Shown here piece by piece: positions 18,098 to 27,467 of a DNA stretch of 64,000 bases (the first letter of the stretch is position 1; each line of letters starts with the position of its first letter). The notes under the pieces are model-generated. The model saw only the letters and a list, made by a program, of their open reading frames with translations, was not told the origin of the DNA and did not search any database. Location: assembly GCF_003591175.1 (NCBI RefSeq), contig NZ_QYYG01000013.1, forward strand, positions 41,821-105,820, in the 5' to 3' direction. The DNA is from Serratia inhibens (GTDB taxonomy: Bacteria > Pseudomonadota > Gammaproteobacteria > Enterobacterales > Enterobacteriaceae). A program made the position numbers and the translations under genes.

Positions 18098-18781
18098 TTA
18101 AAGCCATCCGCGCTCGGCAAAAGAGACGCACTCACCCCGACCTATCACCAAATGATCGAGCACTCGGATCTCCAATAACAGGCAGGCATTAACCACATGC
18201 TCTGTTATCAAACGGTCAGCGTGACTGGGCTCAGCCTTACCCGAAGGGTGATTATGCGCCAGAATAATGGCGGCCGCATTAGCCTTCAACGCTTCACGCA
18301 CAATTTCTCTCGGGTGCACGACGACGCTGCTGATGGTACCAGCAAACATCTCCTGATGGCGAATAACGCGGTGCTGATTGTCTAAAAATAATACCAGAAA
18401 CACCTCCCGCTCACGGTGCGCCAGCAGGCTTTGCAAATAATGCTGGGTTATTTTTGGGTTGAGCATGGCGTTTTCCTGTGTCAGGTGACTGGAAAAGAAG
18501 CGAAACGCCAATTCTGAAATCGCCTGCAACTGCGCATAACTCGAATTGCCCAACCCTTTGTGGCTGCAGAAAACCTGATGGTCCGCCGACATCAGGTGGT
18601 ACAGCGAGCCAAACTGCTCCAACAGCTGCTCCGCCAGTTGCATGACATGCAGACCGGGGAACCCGGTGCGCAGAAAAATGGCCAGCAACTCCACATCGGA
18701 CAGCGCCGCCGCACCGTAACGCAGCAATTTTTCCCGGGGCGCCAGCGCTCCCGGCCACAAAGTTATTACCTGACTGCTCAT
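18098..18781 (-). CDS. radC: RadC/YicR family JAMM-domain protein
   Basis: A 227-residue member of the RadC family, once linked to DNA repair but of uncertain function. An N-terminal helix-hairpin-helix region ([14 protein letters not shown]) leads into an MPN/JAMM metal site, [14 protein letters not shown] ... [15 protein letters not shown]. The C-terminus is SFAERGWL, as in E. coli (222 residues). Three consecutive ATGs at 18787, 18784 and 18781 follow a G-run; I chose the last for spacing. A long upstream extension is open but has no homology. It is divergent from coaBC. Confidence 0.93.
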   Translation of the reverse strand: MSSQVITLWPGALAPREKLLRYGAAALSDVELLAIFLRTGFPGLHVMQLAEQLLEQFGSLYHLMSADHQVFCSHKGLGNSSYAQLQAISELAFRFFSSHLTQENAMLNPKITQHYLQSLLAHREREVFLVLFLDNQHRVIRHQEMFAGTISSVVVHPREIVREALKANAAAIILAHNHPSGKAEPSHADRLITEHVVNACLLLEIRVLDHLVIGRGECVSFAERGWL

Positions 18782-18962
18782 CATCATCCCCCCGAAAGCG
18801 TCAAAGCATGCCACGCAGCGCGAAGGGTAACGACAGGTGTTTGATAACATTGCGAAGTACTGCGCAAAGCGCAATGTAACGGGCTGCAGAAGCAGCGGAA
18901 TCACTCACCTGCCGGGCGGTTATGCTAAAATGGCGCATCTTTCGGTTTTCAATCGGACAATC

Positions 18963-20180
18963 ATGATGACGGGACTTTCCGGCAAACATATTGTGCTTGG
19001 CATCAGTGGCGGCATCGCCGCGTACAAATGCCCAGAGCTGGTGCGCCGCCTGCGTGACAGAGGCGCGGAAGTACGTGTGGTAATGACCAGCGCGGCGAAA
19101 GCGTTTATCACGCCGCTGACGCTGCAGGCAGTTTCAGGCTATCCGGTCTCCGACGATCTGCTGGATCCTGCCGCCGAAGCCGCGATGGGCCACATAGAGC
19201 TCGGCAAGTGGGCGGATTTAGTGATTTTGGCCCCGGCCACCGCCGATTTGCTGGCACGCGTCGCCGCCGGCATGGCCAACGATCTGCTGACAACCCTTTG
19301 CCTGGCGACCGACGCGCCGATAGCCGCAGCGCCCGCCATGAACCAGCAGATGTATCGCGCCGCCGCCACCCAGGCCAATCTGCAAACGCTGCAGGCACGC
19401 GGCATATTGCTGTGGGGCCCGGACAGCGGCAGCCAGGCTTGTGGTGATGTTGGCCCTGGCCGCATGCTCGATCCGTTGGACATCGTCGATCTGGCGAACG
19501 GTCATTTCTCCGCTTCGCAAGATCTGCAACATTTAAAGATTATGATCACCGCGGGTCCAACGCGTGAAGCGCTGGACCCGGTGCGTTTCATCAGCAACCA
19601 CAGTTCGGGTAAAATGGGCTTCTCTATCGCCCGGGCCGCCGCCGCACGAGGTGCGCAAGTCACGTTAGTGACCGGGCCGGTCAACCAGCCGACGCCGCCG
19701 TGGGTAACCCGGGTAGACGTCATCAGCGCGCTGGAAATGGAGCAGGCGGTGCAGCAGCGCGTCGCTCAGCAGGATATTTTCATTTCCTGTGCCGCCGTAG
19801 CCGATTACCGTGCCGGGCAGATCGCCGGTGAAAAAATAAAAAAACAGGGTGATGAAATCATCCTCAAAATGGTAAAAAACCCCGACATCGTTGCCGGCGT
19901 CGCCGCAATGACTAAAAATCGACCCTTTGTCGTGGGGTTTGCCGCCGAAACCCAGAATGTGGAAGAATACGCGCGACAAAAACTGGCGCGTAAGAAACTG
20001 GATTTAATTTGCGCTAATGATGTATCGCTTGCAGAGCATGGGTTTAACAGTGACACCAATGCCTTGCACCTTTTTTGGCAGGATGGAGAAAAGCGCCTGG
20101 CGCTGAGCGATAAGGCACTCCTTGGCCAACGTTTAATAGACGAGATAGTCAGCCGTTATGATGAAAAAAATCGACGTTAA
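18963..20180 (+). CDS. coaBC: bifunctional phosphopantothenoylcysteine decarboxylase / phosphopantothenate-cysteine ligase
   Basis: Catalyses two steps of coenzyme A synthesis: CTP-dependent joining of cysteine to 4'-phosphopantothenate, then FMN-dependent decarboxylation. It has 405 residues (E. coli Dfp 406). The CoaC domain (1-190) has [17 protein letters not shown] and the catalytic-Cys loop [10 protein letters not shown]. The CoaB domain begins at [13 protein letters not shown] with SNHSSGKMG and later KMVKNPDIV. Adjacent ATGs occur at 18963 and 18966. A 42-codon open extension upstream is not supported. It overlaps dut by 23 bases. Confidence 0.98.
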   Translation: MMTGLSGKHIVLGISGGIAAYKCPELVRRLRDRGAEVRVVMTSAAKAFITPLTLQAVSGYPVSDDLLDPAAEAAMGHIELGKWADLVILAPATADLLARVAAGMANDLLTTLCLATDAPIAAAPAMNQQMYRAAATQANLQTLQARGILLWGPDSGSQACGDVGPGRMLDPLDIVDLANGHFSASQDLQHLKIMITAGPTREALDPVRFISNHSSGKMGFSIARAAAARGAQVTLVTGPVNQPTPPWVTRVDVISALEMEQAVQQRVAQQDIFISCAAVADYRAGQIAGEKIKKQGDEIILKMVKNPDIVAGVAAMTKNRPFVVGFAAETQNVEEYARQKLARKKLDLICANDVSLAEHGFNSDTNALHLFWQDGEKRLALSDKALLGQRLIDEIVSRYDEKNRR

Positions 20181-20616
20181 AATCCTCGACCCGCGTATCG
20201 GACAGGATTTCCCTTTACCGACCTACGCCACCCCAGGTTCAGCCGGCCTCGATCTGCGCGCCTGTCTGGACAGCGCGGTTGAACTGGCTCCAGGTGAAAC
20301 CACGCTGCTGCCTACCGGTCTGGCTATTCACATTGCCGATACCGATCTGGCTGCGGTGATCTTGCCACGCTCAGGTTTGGGCCATAAGCACGGCGTGGTG
20401 TTGGGCAACCTGGTTGGCCTGATCGACTCAGACTACCAGGGTCAGTTGATGGTTTCCGTCTGGAACCGCGGCCAAAAATCCTTCACCATTGAACCCGGCG
20501 AACGTATCGCGCAAATGGTCTTTGTGCCTGTTGTGCAAGCTGAGTTCAATCTGGTAGAAGAGTTCGACAGCAGCGAACGTGGCGCTGGTGGCTTTGGCCA
20601 CTCTGGCCGCCACTAA
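20158..20616 (+). CDS. dut: dUTP diphosphatase
   Basis: Hydrolyses dUTP to dUMP and pyrophosphate, keeping uracil out of DNA and supplying dTMP synthesis. A trimeric enzyme of 152 residues. The five dUTPase motifs are visible, including [31 protein letters not shown] and the C-terminal arm [12 protein letters not shown]. It begins inside the end of coaBC (ATGATGAAAAAAAT), so the two are co-translated, as in E. coli. Confidence 0.98.
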   Translation: MMKKIDVKILDPRIGQDFPLPTYATPGSAGLDLRACLDSAVELAPGETTLLPTGLAIHIADTDLAAVILPRSGLGHKHGVVLGNLVGLIDSDYQGQLMVSVWNRGQKSFTIEPGERIAQMVFVPVVQAEFNLVEEFDSSERGAGGFGHSGRH

Positions 20617-20689
20617 GCGCAGCCCAAGGCTTGATGGCCGGCAGGGAAATGTCGTCCGAAACCTTGCCGCCCAGAGAGAAGGATATCTC

Positions 20690-20842
20690 TATACCCAAAA
20701 TGATTGGAGTTGCATCACAACAAAGCCGTGGCTTTGTTGAACAGCGCTTGCGCTGGCCCCTACGGGGTGAGCTTACTGTGGTAAGTGATTCAGATGAGTA
20801 GGTGCAGCCAACACAGATGCAGCTTCAAGTATGACGGGTATA
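20690..20842. repeat. ERIC element between dut and slmA, with an inserted inverted repeat
   Basis: The outer ends are the ERIC (IRU) termini: TATACCCAAAAT at 20690 and AGTATGACGGGTATA ending at 20842. The right half keeps GAGCTTACT, GTAAGTGA and GTGCAGCCAACACAG of the consensus. At about 153 bases it is longer than the usual 127. The left half holds a perfect 10-base inverted repeat CAACAAAGCC-GT-GGCTTTGTTG (20718-20739). The arm GGCTTTGTTGAA resembles IS5/IS903-group ends. The rest of the dut-slmA gap (20843-21027) shows no feature I can support. Confidence 0.85.
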
Positions 20843-21027
20843 TTGGCAAGGTTTGTCCGGCAACGATTACAGCGCACACCAGGTCGCGCGGAGAACACAG
20901 GTCGTTAAGGCCGCTGACCCCAGCATCGTAAAAAAGCTATCACATAAGCCGCACAGAGATCTCTCTGCAATGGCCGGTGCGCGGGTTTCCGAAAGTCTAA
21001 GCAGTTTTAGCAAGGGTCTAATCAGAC

Positions 21028-21624
21028 ATGGCAGAAAAAGAAAATACCAAAAGGAACCGGCGCGAGGAAATACTGCAGGCGTTAGCCCAGATGCTGGAAT
21101 CCAGCGACGGCAGCCAGCGTATCACCACCGCGAAGTTGGCCGCTAACGTCGGTGTCTCCGAAGCTGCGTTGTATCGGCATTTTCCCAGCAAAACACGGAT
21201 GTTCGACAGTCTGATCGAATTTATTGAAGACAGCCTGATAACGCGCATCAACCTGATCCTGCAGGACGAAAAAGAAACCTTTAACCGCCTGCGCCTGATT
21301 CTGTTGCTGATTTTGGGGTTTGCCGAACGTAACCCTGGCCTGACCCGCATCATGACCGGCCATGCGTTGATGTTTGAGCAGGATCGCTTGCAGGGCAGGA
21401 TCAGCCAGCTGTTTGAACGTATAGAGGCGCAACTGCGGCAGGTGCTGAAAGAGCGCAAACTGCGGGAAGGCAAAGGCTTTATCGTGGATGAAACGCTGCT
21501 TGCCAGCCAACTGCTGGCATTCTGCGAAGGCATGCTGTCACGCTACGTGCGTTCCGAGTTCCGTTATCGTCCTACGCAAGACTTCGACGGCCGCTGGCCG
21601 CTGCTGGCGGCACAGCTGCAATAA
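21028..21624 (+). CDS. slmA: nucleoid occlusion factor SlmA
   Basis: A TetR-family DNA-binding protein of 198 residues that binds specific sites over the chromosome and blocks FtsZ ring formation there. The N-terminal helix-turn-helix is [20 protein letters not shown] (about 32-51), followed by [17 protein letters not shown]. The C-terminal two-thirds is the all-helical TetR-type dimer domain. It follows dut after an ERIC element and converges on pyrE, as in E. coli. Confidence 0.97.
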   Translation: MAEKENTKRNRREEILQALAQMLESSDGSQRITTAKLAANVGVSEAALYRHFPSKTRMFDSLIEFIEDSLITRINLILQDEKETFNRLRLILLLILGFAERNPGLTRIMTGHALMFEQDRLQGRISQLFERIEAQLRQVLKERKLREGKGFIVDETLLASQLLAFCEGMLSRYVRSEFRYRPTQDFDGRWPLLAAQLQ

Positions 21625-21627
21625 GCC

Positions 21628-21660
21628 CTTTGCCGGGCGCGTTTAACGCGCCCGGCAAAG
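21628..21660. terminator. strong hairpin between slmA and pyrE
   Basis: A perfect 14-base stem, CTTTGCCGGGCGCG (21628-21641) with CGCGCCCGGCAAAG (21647-21660), lies between the converging stops. No T-run follows on either strand, so it may be a weak terminator or an mRNA 3' stabiliser. Confidence 0.5.
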
Positions 21661-21671
21661 TGAATCGCGCA

Positions 21672-22313
21672 TTAAACCCCGTACTGTTCACGATAGGCGC
21701 GCACCGCCGCCAGACTCGCCGCCATTTCCGGTTTCTCTTCCAGATAAGCAATCAGATCCTTCAGCGTCACGATAGAAATCACCTTACAGTGATAGTCGCG
21801 TTCAACTTCCTGAATAGCCGAAATCTCCGCACGCCCGCGCTCCTGACGATCAAGGGAGATCAATACCCCGGCCAGCGTCGCACCGCTGGCGCCGATGATT
21901 TCCATCGACTCGCGGATTGCGGTGCCGGCGGTGATCACATCGTCCACCAGCATCACTCGGCCCTGCAGCGGGCTGCCCACCAAAGTGCCGCCTTCGCCGT
22001 GGGTTTTGGCTTCTTTACGATTAAAGCAGTAAGGCACGTCACGCTCATGGTGTTCCGCCAGCGCTACCGCCGTGGTGGTGGCGATCGGGATACCTTTGTA
22101 TGCCGGGCCAAACAGCAGATCAAAATCGATGCCGGAGTCCATCAGCGCTTCGGCGTAGAAGCGCCCTAACAGCGCGAGATCACGCCCGGTATTAAACAGG
22201 CCGGCATTAAAGAAATACGGGCTGGTACGGCCGGATTTCAGAGTGAACTCACCGAATTTCAATACCTGCTTGTTAAGCGCGAACTCGATAAACTGGCGCT
22301 GATAGGCTTTCAT
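21672..22313 (-). CDS. pyrE: orotate phosphoribosyltransferase
   Basis: Makes orotidine 5'-phosphate from orotate and PRPP in pyrimidine synthesis. It has 213 residues, the E. coli length. The type I PRTase PRPP loop [14 protein letters not shown] is near residue 120, and the flexible catalytic loop [13 protein letters not shown] lies before it. It is the second gene of rph-pyrE and is separated from rph by the attenuator at 22375-22400. Confidence 0.98.
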   Translation of the reverse strand: MKAYQRQFIEFALNKQVLKFGEFTLKSGRTSPYFFNAGLFNTGRDLALLGRFYAEALMDSGIDFDLLFGPAYKGIPIATTTAVALAEHHERDVPYCFNRKEAKTHGEGGTLVGSPLQGRVMLVDDVITAGTAIRESMEIIGASGATLAGVLISLDRQERGRAEISAIQEVERDYHCKVISIVTLKDLIAYLEEKPEMAASLAAVRAYREQYGV

Positions 22314-22374
22314 TACTGCTTCTCCTCGTCTGGGTCTGTTAGATCTGTCATTACTGCCGCCCGACCGTCGGGCG

Positions 22375-22400
22375 TAAAAAAGGCGACTCTTCAGTCGCCT
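22375..22400 (-). promoter_or_regulatory. pyrE transcription attenuator
   Basis: On the - strand AGGCGACT (22393-22400) pairs with AGTCGCCT (22381-22388) and is followed by a U-run. The rph stop codon (22407-22409) lies only six bases before the stem, with UUUUU between. In E. coli, low UTP lets a trailing ribosome reach this point and block the hairpin, raising pyrE expression. The geometry here fits that mechanism. Confidence 0.85.
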
Positions 22401-22406
22401 TAAAAA

Positions 22407-23123
22407 TTACTCTGCCAGCGCCGCTTTCTGCGCCTGGAAGATGGTTTCGATGCCCCCTCGGGCCAGCGCCAGCAGCGCCAACAGCTCATCGTGGCTGAAG
22501 GGTTCGCCCTCGGCGGTGCCTTGCACCTCGATCATGCGGCCGTCTTCCATCATGACCACGTTCATATCGGTTTCTGCCGCAGAGTCCTCAACGTACTCCA
22601 GATCGCACAGCGCTTCGCCCTTGACGATACCGACAGACACCGCAGCCACCAGCCCTTTCATTGGGTTGGCCTTCAGTTTGCCCGCAGCAACCAACGCATT
22701 AAGCGCATCAGCCAGCGCAACACAGGCACCGGAAATGGAGGCGGTACGGGTACCGCCATCGGCCTGCAGTACATCGCAGTCGAGAGTAATGGTGAACTCA
22801 CCCAGTTTTTTCAGATCGACCGCCGCACGCAGCGAACGGGCGATCAGGCGCTGGATTTCCAGCGTACGGCCGCCCTGCTTGCCTTTTGCGGCCTCGCGAG
22901 CGTTACGGCTGTGGGTGGAGCGCGGCAACATGCCGTACTCGGCGGTGATCCAACCCTGGCCCTGACCTTTCAGGAAGCGCGGAACGCCTTCTTCTACCGT
23001 GGCGGTGCACAAAACTTTGGTATCGCCAAACTCAACCAGCACTGAGCCTTCAGCGTGTTTGGTATAGTGACGGGTCAGTGTCAGTGGGCGAACTTGTTGT
23101 GGTGCTCTGCCTGCAGGACGCAT
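22407..23123 (-). CDS. rph: ribonuclease PH
   Basis: A phosphorolytic 3'-5' exoribonuclease that trims tRNA 3' ends. It has 238 residues, full length: starting [20 protein letters not shown], with [13 protein letters not shown] and [20 protein letters not shown]. Unlike E. coli K-12, whose rph is frameshifted near the 3' end, the frame here is intact. That also puts the stop codon right at the pyrE attenuator. It is divergent from yicC with its own promoter. Confidence 0.98.
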   Translation of the reverse strand: MRPAGRAPQQVRPLTLTRHYTKHAEGSVLVEFGDTKVLCTATVEEGVPRFLKGQGQGWITAEYGMLPRSTHSRNAREAAKGKQGGRTLEIQRLIARSLRAAVDLKKLGEFTITLDCDVLQADGGTRTASISGACVALADALNALVAAGKLKANPMKGLVAAVSVGIVKGEALCDLEYVEDSAAETDMNVVMMEDGRMIEVQGTAEGEPFSHDELLALLALARGGIETIFQAQKAALAE

Positions 23124-23160
23124 GGGCTCTCTCCGGCTTCTAATCTACGATTGGCTGCGC

Positions 23161-23189
23161 ATTATACGGGCTTCGTGACGTAATGCCTA
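23161..23189 (-). promoter_or_regulatory. promoter of rph-pyrE
   Basis: On the - strand TAGGCA (23184-23189) and a consensus TATAAT (23161-23166) are 17 bases apart, about 40 bases before the rph start. Confidence 0.6.
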
Positions 23190-23210
23190 TCCTGCCCAGA
23201 GGTCCAACGT

Positions 23211-23216
23211 TATAAT
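23211..23216 (+). promoter_or_regulatory. -10 element of the yicC promoter
   Basis: A perfect TATAAT lies 34 bases before the yicC ATG. The matching -35 region is poor, so only the -10 is marked. Confidence 0.5.
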
Positions 23217-23249
23217 CGTTCCATCTTTTCCTATTACGGGTACGCATCA

Positions 23250-24113
23250 ATGATCCGCAGCATGACCGCCTACGCACGGAGTGAAATCAAGGGTGAATGG
23301 GGCAGCGCAGCTTGGGAGCTGCGTTCCGTTAACCAACGCTATCTAGAAACCTACATCCGTTTACCGGAACAATTTCGCAGCCTGGAGCCGGTGATCCGCG
23401 AACGTATCCGTGGCCGTCTGACCCGCGGCAAAGTGGAATGCAACCTGCGCTTCGAGCTGGACCCGAGCGCGCAAAGCTCGCTGATCCTGAACGAAAAACT
23501 GGCTAAACAGCTGGTTGAAGCCGCCAACTGGGTGAAAATGCAGAGCGATGAAGGGGAAATCGATCCTATCGACGTACTGCGTTGGCCTGGCGTGATGTCT
23601 GCTCAGGAGCAGGATCTGGATGCCATCAGCGCACAGCTTATGCAGGCTCTGGATGACGCACTGGATGACTTCATCACCGCTCGCGAAAGCGAAGGCACCG
23701 CGCTGAAAGCCCTGATCGAACAGCGCCTGGACGGCGTCAGCGCCGAAGTGACCAAAGTGCGCGCCCAGATGCCAAACATCCTGCAATGGCAGCGTGAGCG
23801 CCTGGTCAGCAAGTTGGAAGAAGCTCAGGTGCAGTTGGAAAACACCCGCCTGGAACAGGAGCTGGTGTTGATGGCGCAACGTATTGACGTTGCCGAAGAG
23901 CTGGACCGTCTGGAAGCCCACGTAAAAGAAACGCATAACATCCTGAAGAAGAAAGAAGCCGTGGGCCGCCGCCTCGACTTTATGATGCAGGAGTTTAACC
24001 GCGAATCGAACACGCTGGCATCCAAGTCGATTAATGCCGACGTCACCACTTCCGCTATCGAGCTGAAAGTGCTGATCGAACAAATGCGCGAGCAGATTCA
24101 GAATATCGAGTGA
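23250..24113 (+). CDS. yicC: YicC family endoribonuclease
   Basis: A 287-residue conserved protein. E. coli YicC has been reported as an endoribonuclease acting on the sRNA RyhB. It starts MIRSMTAYARSEIKGEWG, the family signature, and ends with the conserved GRRLDFMMQEFNRESNTLAS and LKVLIEQMREQIQNIE. The middle is rich in helical heptads (LQWQRERLVSKLEEAQVQLE), fitting an oligomeric ring. It is monocistronic, with a terminator just downstream. Confidence 0.95.
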   Translation: MIRSMTAYARSEIKGEWGSAAWELRSVNQRYLETYIRLPEQFRSLEPVIRERIRGRLTRGKVECNLRFELDPSAQSSLILNEKLAKQLVEAANWVKMQSDEGEIDPIDVLRWPGVMSAQEQDLDAISAQLMQALDDALDDFITARESEGTALKALIEQRLDGVSAEVTKVRAQMPNILQWQRERLVSKLEEAQVQLENTRLEQELVLMAQRIDVAEELDRLEAHVKETHNILKKKEAVGRRLDFMMQEFNRESNTLASKSINADVTTSAIELKVLIEQMREQIQNIE

Positions 24114-24130
24114 TGTTTTCTTCACGAACC

Positions 24131-24156
24131 AAAACCCGCGCTATGCGGGTTTTTTT
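24131..24156 (+). terminator. yicC terminator
   Basis: AACCCGC (24133-24139) pairs with GCGGGTT (24145-24151) around GCTAT, followed by seven T. Confidence 0.9.
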
Positions 24157-24167
24157 ATGGACCAACC

Positions 24168-24557
24168 CTATACATACCCGGCCGCCTGCTGCTCGGTAAT
24201 CAGCCCCATTTTTTGCAGTTGAACGGCGATGGCCCAAGTGGTGCGCTCAAATTCGCTGCTCAATGCCTCAAGCGTTCCGCCCTCTGCATAGCTCTCCTGC
24301 AGCCGCTGTTTTTCTTCCTCTGCCCATGGGAAGTGCGATTTCGCCGGCCGCCCCTCGGCAATGTTCTTCTGCTGCCGTTCTTCCGGTGAGAGCTTTACTT
24401 TCTTCTGGCGCTCCGGCTCAGCCTGAAACTCCTCGGCCAATGCAAACAGTAGCCGAATCGCCTCCGGCGAACCGGTCATTGACGCCGTACCCAGCAGCTC
24501 CCCCGTCTCGGGGTTAATGCCATTTGCCAGCGCCCGCAACATTGCCTGTGTCTTCAT
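24168..24557 (-). CDS. conserved hypothetical protein with C-terminal Myb/wHTH-like segment
   Basis: A 129-residue soluble, charged protein that I do not recognise by name. The N-terminus is MKTQAMLRALANGINPETGE. The middle is Lys/Glu-rich (QKKVKLSPEERQQKNIAEG). The C-terminal 50 residues (FPWAEEEKQRLQESYAEGGT then LEALSSEFERTTWAIAVQLQ and KMGLI) match the pattern W-EE-L-F/Y-G-LA-F-RT-AI-L-LGLI seen in small helix-turn-helix tails of helicases and other DNA-binding proteins. GAGG precedes the ATG. It converges on yicC. DNA binding is inference. Confidence 0.75.
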   Translation of the reverse strand: MKTQAMLRALANGINPETGELLGTASMTGSPEAIRLLFALAEEFQAEPERQKKVKLSPEERQQKNIAEGRPAKSHFPWAEEEKQRLQESYAEGGTLEALSSEFERTTWAIAVQLQKMGLITEQQAAGYV

Positions 24558-24727
24558 ATCCGCATCCTCATCCTGAGAAAGTAGGCCGTCTTGCGCGGCG
24601 AAATAGTGAACTCTTTTTCTCTCTCAGCGAGGAAAAAATCAATATTTAAGCGGGATAACGTTCAGATTATGCGGGACAGATTCCAAGCTGCCAGCCGCAT
24701 CCGCGATGGGTTTACAGGCATCTCCGC

Positions 24728-24748
24728 CGTAAAAGCGGGGCTTTTACG
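24728..24748. repeat. perfect inverted repeat upstream of nupC
   Basis: CGTAAAAGC (24728-24736) and GCTTTTACG (24740-24748) flank GGG, about 155 bases before the transporter start. No T-run follows, so it is not an obvious terminator. It is the only structure I see in the 344-base gap 24558-24901. Confidence 0.5.
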
Positions 24749-24901
24749 AAAAACTGCGACGATCACGCAGGGAATGACAATCCATAACTCATACCGGCCA
24801 CCCGAAGTATTTTGTTCTAATTATCACGTAAGGTAATGAAAGGCAGGCTAAGCTGTGGCTAAATGTGTTTTTTTCATGCCCGCAAGCCGTACGGACCCTT
24901 T

Positions 24902-26086
24902 ATGCCGCAAATTCTGCAATTTATTTTCGCCCTGGTGGTGATCATCGCCCTGGCGTTGCTGGTCAGCAACGATCGCAAGAAAATCCGCCTGCGCTATATT
25001 ATTCAGCTCTTGGTCATTGAAGGTGCACTCGCCTATTTCTTCCTGCATTCGGAAAGTGGTCTCAGCGTAATCAAGCACGTAGCAGGCTTCTTTGAAACGC
25101 TGCTGACCTATGCAGCGCAAGGCTCCGATTTTGTGTTCGGTGGCATGAGCAAGGACGGGCTGGCATTCATTTTCCTGGGTGTTTTGTGCCCGATTATCTT
25201 TATTTCCGCGCTAATCGGTATTTTGCAGCACTTTCGTATTCTGCCGCTGATTATCCGCCTGGTCGGCACCCTGCTGTCCAAGGTTAACGGCATGGGCAAG
25301 CTGGAGTCTTTCAACGCCGTCAGCACGCTGGTGCTCGGTCAGTCGGAAAACTTTATCGCCTATAAGGGCATTATCGGCGATATTTCGCCGCGCCGTATGT
25401 ACACCATGGCCGCAACCGCCATGTCGACGGTCTCCATGTCCATCGTTGGCGCCTACATGTCGATGATCGATGCGCAATACGTGGTCGCGGCGCTGATCCT
25501 CAATATGTTCAGCACCTTTATCATTCTGTCGATCATCAACCCTTATCAACTGGACGATGAGCCTGAGCTGAAACTGAACAAACTGCATGAAGATCAGAGT
25601 TTCTTTGAAATGCTGGGTGAATACATTCTGGCGGGCTTCAAGATTGCGATGATTATCGCCGCGATGCTGATTGGCTTTATTGCGCTGATCTCTGCGGTGA
25701 ATGCTCTGTTCTCCGCCGTGTTCGGCATCAGCTTCCAGCAAATTCTGGGCTACGTGTTTTATCCGCTGGCCTGGTTGATCGGCATCCCGGCGCAGGATGC
25801 GTTGCGGGCCGGCAGCATCATGGCGACCAAGTTGGTGGCCAATGAATTCGTGGCGATGATCGAGCTGAAGAAAATTGCTGCGGAACTGTCGCCGCGCGGC
25901 CTGGGCATTCTGTCCGTGTTCCTGGTCTCCTTTGCCAACTTTGCTTCTATCGGCATCGTCGCCGGGGCGATCAAAGGGCTGAATGAACGACAAGGCAACG
26001 TAGTGTCCCGCTTTGGCCTGAAACTGGTCTACGGTTCAACGCTGGTCAGCCTGCTCTCGGCAGCCATCGCCGGACTGGTACTGTAA
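24902..26086 (+). CDS. nupC: NupC-type concentrative nucleoside transporter
   Basis: A 394-residue inner-membrane proton:nucleoside symporter of the CNT family, closely matching E. coli NupC along its whole length. Landmarks are [19 protein letters not shown] (20-38), [54 protein letters not shown] and [20 protein letters not shown]. The ATG at 24902 gives the family N-terminus; the frame is open 13 codons earlier. In E. coli nupC lies elsewhere (next to mntH), so this may be a second CNT copy or a moved gene. No clear CRP or CytR site was found upstream. Confidence 0.9.
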   Translation: MPQILQFIFALVVIIALALLVSNDRKKIRLRYIIQLLVIEGALAYFFLHSESGLSVIKHVAGFFETLLTYAAQGSDFVFGGMSKDGLAFIFLGVLCPIIFISALIGILQHFRILPLIIRLVGTLLSKVNGMGKLESFNAVSTLVLGQSENFIAYKGIIGDISPRRMYTMAATAMSTVSMSIVGAYMSMIDAQYVVAALILNMFSTFIILSIINPYQLDDEPELKLNKLHEDQSFFEMLGEYILAGFKIAMIIAAMLIGFIALISAVNALFSAVFGISFQQILGYVFYPLAWLIGIPAQDALRAGSIMATKLVANEFVAMIELKKIAAELSPRGLGILSVFLVSFANFASIGIVAGAIKGLNERQGNVVSRFGLKLVYGSTLVSLLSAAIAGLVL

Positions 26087-26116
26087 GTAAATATCCCGGC
26101 CCCGGCCGGGATAACC

Positions 26117-26551
26117 TCAGAATGCAACGCACACCGGTGCATCAACACGCATCACCGAATCCTGCGCAAACTGCTGCTTATAGCTGCTGCGCAGCGCCTC
26201 GATGTCGGTTTCACTGTCCTTGCCCGGCGCATAAATCAACATCAATGCCTTGCTGTTCTCGCGCGCCAGCTTGCCATCATTGCCCAGCCACTGTCCTTTG
26301 GCATCAAATACCGACAGGCCGTCTTTAAAGCGCGGCGTCACCTGCCGATCGACAAAACCCTGCCACTCTGCTGCGGTAATCATCGGCCCGGCGGGGCGGT
26401 TCAGACCAAAATAAAGCGTGGTCTGGACCATAGGATCTCCGGTGCCGCAAACCTTCGTTTTTTGCTGCGCGGCATTCTGCGCCGTTGCTACACAGCCGCT
26501 CAACAGTATGGCTGCCGCCAAGACCGCCGCCAGCATGGGAGTATTTTTCAT
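26117..26551 (-). CDS. DUF3574 family lipoprotein
   Basis: A 144-residue predicted lipoprotein. The signal MKNTPMLAAVLAAAILLSGC ends in a lipobox (LSGC, Cys at 20), so it is lipidated and exported. The mature part has the DUF3574 pattern TTLYFGLNRPAG near 54, then TAAEWQGFVDRQVTPRF, FDAKGQWLG, ENSKALMLIYAP and a C-terminal Cys. The ATG at 26551 has AGGA at good spacing; the open extension upstream is rejected. Function unknown. It converges on the transporter gene and stands alone. Confidence 0.88.
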   Translation of the reverse strand: MKNTPMLAAVLAAAILLSGCVATAQNAAQQKTKVCGTGDPMVQTTLYFGLNRPAGPMITAAEWQGFVDRQVTPRFKDGLSVFDAKGQWLGNDGKLARENSKALMLIYAPGKDSETDIEALRSSYKQQFAQDSVMRVDAPVCVAF

Positions 26552-26843
26552 TTTATATTCCTCGGTGAACAAACCCGTCATCAGCCTTAGAGACATCGCC
26601 GATGCGCGGCGTAAAGATAGAATGCAAAAAGCATAGTCAGCAAGAGAAACTAACACGAAATATCTAATGTTTGCATGAGCATTGAAAGGTTAAAAAAGGC
26701 TAAAAAAAAGCCAGATAAAGCAAATGGTGATTAATTTAAGTAATCCGAAATGGCATTGGTTAGAAAAACTCAGTGGCAACTTGTCCCGTCGGCGATTACC
26801 CTTTCGGCCTTACACTCATTCCCGCCCACCCTGTGAATATCTT

Positions 26844-27461
26844 ATGTTACTGAGCATTCTTTATATCATCGGCATCACCGCCGAAGCCATGACCGGCGCA
26901 CTGGCCGCCGGCCGCCGCCAGATGGATATGTTTGGCGTGATTATTATCGCTTCGGCCACAGCTATTGGCGGCGGCTCGGTGCGCGATATGCTGCTCGGAC
27001 ACTTCCCGTTGGGGTGGGTCAAGCATCCTGAATATATCGTGATTGTCGCCATTGCCGCGATCGTCACTACCTGGGTAGCGCCACTGATGCGCCACTTGCG
27101 CCGCCTGTTCCTGGTGCTGGACGCCGTTGGCCTGATTGTATTTTCAATCATCGGGGCTCAGGTCGCTTTGGATATGGGTCACGGCCCCATCATCGCCGCC
27201 ATTGCGGCTGTCATCACCGGCGTGTTCGGTGGCGTGCTGCGCGATATGCTCTGCAACCGCATCCCTCTGGTTTTTCAGAAGGAAATCTATGCAGGTATCT
27301 CCTTCGCCGCCGCCTGGTTGTACATCGGCCTGCAACACTTCAGCCTGCCGCACAATCTGGTCGTCATCATCACGTTGGTCGCCGGCCTGAGCGCACGCTT
27401 GATCGCCCTGCGCTTTCGTCTGGGACTGCCGGTATTTAACTACCAGCATCCAGACCATTAA
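26844..27461 (+). CDS. yicG: YicG, TRIC/UPF0126 family inner membrane protein
   Basis: A 205-residue membrane protein with two repeats of three membrane segments plus one, exactly the E. coli YicG length. Glycine-rich signature pairs [12 protein letters not shown] and [13 protein letters not shown] mark the two internal repeats. Pfam calls the domain a glycine transporter, while structures relate the fold to trimeric intracellular cation channels; the substrate is unsettled. The ATG at 26844 is chosen by homology over an open 40-codon extension. It converges on the LysR gene. Confidence 0.93.
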   Translation: MLLSILYIIGITAEAMTGALAAGRRQMDMFGVIIIASATAIGGGSVRDMLLGHFPLGWVKHPEYIVIVAIAAIVTTWVAPLMRHLRRLFLVLDAVGLIVFSIIGAQVALDMGHGPIIAAIAAVITGVFGGVLRDMLCNRIPLVFQKEIYAGISFAAAWLYIGLQHFSLPHNLVVIITLVAGLSARLIALRFRLGLPVFNYQHPDH

Positions 27462-27467
27462 TACGGC

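Noticed and set aside
18782..18904. N-terminal extension of radC
   Set aside because: No homology; it overlaps the divergent promoter region of coaBC.
20718..20739. Complete IS903-like element or MITE in the dut-slmA gap
   Set aside because: Only short end-like arms in inverted order; no transposase, no target duplication seen.
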